Shown here: positions 28,185 to 29,099 of the stretch, in pieces
How the letters are laid out: each line of letters begins with the position of its first letter
How positions within the stretch are numbered: position 1 is the first letter of the stretch
NCBI GenBank assembly: GCA_035528905.1
Contig: DATKXU010000118.1
Coordinates: 1-29,099 of the forward strand
Direction of reading: 5' to 3'
Origin: DATKXU01 sp035528905
GTDB taxonomy: Bacteria > Armatimonadota > UBA5829 > DTJY01
DNA: 29,099 nucleotides
The notes under the pieces: generated by a model
Database searches by the model: none
What the model was told of the DNA's origin: nothing
Seen by the model: only the letters and a program-made list of their open reading frames with translations
Position numbers and translations under genes: made by a program

Positions 28185-29099
28185 CTTGCCAAAACTCGTT
28201 CTCCGAGCGGGTGCGGAGGAAATCGAGCGCCTGAGTAAGGGTAGGGATGCCTGCACGCCCGCCGAGCTTCGTGCATTTGATCGCTGCGACTGCGCTTGCG
28301 AACTCGATGATCTCGCGGTATGGCCAACCCTTTGCCAGCCCGAAAGAAAACGCGCCGTGAAAAACATCACCGGCGCCTGTGGTGTCCACTGCATCCACCT
28401 TGAAGGCGGTTTGATGAAAAACGCCTTCGTCTGCGGCGTAGATGCAGCCTTTCTCACCCAGCGTGACTGCTGAGAGCTTGCGACGTCCGGCGAACATGCG
28501 CCGGACGGCCCGTTCAGGGTCTTTCTCGCCGGCGAATTGCTCTGCGAAGAGCGCGGAGGCGATCGTGCAGTCGGCCCGCTCCGCAAGTTCTACCGATCCC
28601 TCGCGCACGCTTCCGGCATCCATGACGACTGGTATGCCTGCCTCGTTCGCCCACGACGCTGCTTGAATCGCCGCACGGGGATGGTGGGCGTCCATATGGA
28701 GCACCTTGCCGGAGAGAATGTACTCGCGCTTGATCTCATGCGGCTCGAGCACCATGCCGGAGGGCGTCCAGAAGATCGTTCGCTTGCCGGTCACCTGATC
28801 CACGACTATGAAGGAGAACTGAGAGGACGCGCCGGGCTGAACTACCACCTGGCTGGTGTACACCCCGTCCTTTTCAAGATCGGCTATGATAAACTTCCCG
28901 AAGTCGTCGTCTCCGATTTTGCCGATGTAGGCTGCGCGGCCGCCCAAGCGGCCCACGGCAGCCATCGCAGTCGCAGTGATGCCTCCGCCCTGCTTTGCGA
29001 ACTCCAGAATCTGAATCTTCTCGTCGAGCTCCGGGTAACGGGCCACGACGCCCAGGTAGTCCACGGCGCAGTATCCAAGCCCGACGACGTCAAATCGCT
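28168..29099 (-). CDS. PfkB family carbohydrate kinase, probable pseudouridine kinase (5' end outside window)
   Basis: The reading frame is open to the window edge, and upstream codons give FDVVGLGYCAVDYLG, the usual PfkB N-terminus. The gene therefore continues past 29099 and the internal GTG at 29064 is not its start. The visible part has about 309 residues, with the N-terminal FAKQGGGITATAMAAVGRLG glycine motif and the C-terminal signature DTTGAGDVFHGAF containing the catalytic Asp and the anion hole. Pairing with psuG makes pseudouridine kinase (PsuK) the best guess; ribokinase or another sugar kinase is possible. Its last residues (DIRDA) and stop fall in a 7-base repeat. Confidence 0.9.
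   Translation of the reverse strand, partial: RFDVVGLGYCAVDYLGVVARYPELDEKIQILEFAKQGGGITATAMAAVGRLGGRAAYIGKIGDDDFGKFIIADLEKDGVYTSQVVVQPGASSQFSFIVVDQVTGKRTIFWTPSGMVLEPHEIKREYILSGKVLHMDAHHPRAAIQAASWANEAGIPVVMDAGSVREGSVELAERADCTIASALFAEQFAGEKDPERAVRRMFAGRRKLSAVTLGEKGCIYAADEGVFHQTAFKVDAVDTTGAGDVFHGAFSFGLAKGWPYREIIEFASAVAAIKCTKLGGRAGIPTLTQALDFLRTRSENEFWQDIRDA

Overview
This is a bacterial chromosome segment of moderately high G+C with dense genes on both strands, many GTG and TTG starts, good Shine-Dalgarno sites and recognisable sigma-70-type promoters. It looks like an uncultured, probably anaerobic or facultative bacterium: it has an oxygen-sensitive two-subunit Fe-S fumarase, a pyruvate:ferredoxin oxidoreductase and the PdxS/PdxT route to vitamin B6. 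It also has a large SRP RNA with an Alu domain, linked to dnaX-ybaB-recR as in Bacillus. An Armatimonadota-like or other poorly cultured, Terrabacteria-like lineage would fit, but this is inference and the phylum cannot be fixed from these genes.

Layout. 202-3511 (minus) is a likely operon: metallo-beta-lactamase-fold hydrolase, fumarase alpha, fumarase beta and an unrecognised 336-residue protein. 3837-5953 (minus) holds alanine racemase and a fumarylacetoacetate-hydrolase-family enzyme. A tRNA with anticodon CAT follows (6148-6224), with its own promoter and terminator, then an HNH endonuclease. Next is a short transcription unit on the minus strand (about 6988-7221) with a near-consensus promoter, a 52-codon ORF with a ribosome binding site, and an intrinsic terminator. 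A divergent promoter drives an ABC-2 exporter (ATPase and permease) and a membrane-anchored helical-repeat protein (7499-10422).

10427-19442 (plus) is the informational and metabolic core: SRP RNA and terminator, dnaX, ybaB, recR, porG-porA-porB, pdxS-pdxT and a secreted beta-propeller protein. 19781-22402 (minus) has a stand-alone LuxR-type HTH protein and a GT-C glycosyltransferase fused to TPR repeats. The right end is carbohydrate and nucleoside catabolism: a GH127 (DUF1680) glycosidase, a ThuA-like protein, pseudouridine-5'-phosphate glycosidase, and a PfkB kinase that runs off the window. Between GH127 and ThuA, on the opposite strand, sits an AlbA_2 (Schlafen-like) protein with a DUF2283 protein, probably accessory DNA.

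The most unusual signal is a dispersed family of degenerate repeats with a 7-base period, present in at least ten intergenic gaps in several sequence variants. They abut or enter gene ends: they supply the stop codons of psuG and of the adjacent kinase, occupy the translation-start region of pdxT (which lacks a normal start codon where homology begins), and form a long hairpin between recR and porG. Separate REP-like GC palindromes occur in other gaps. No classical mobile element, CRISPR array or phage gene is visible.
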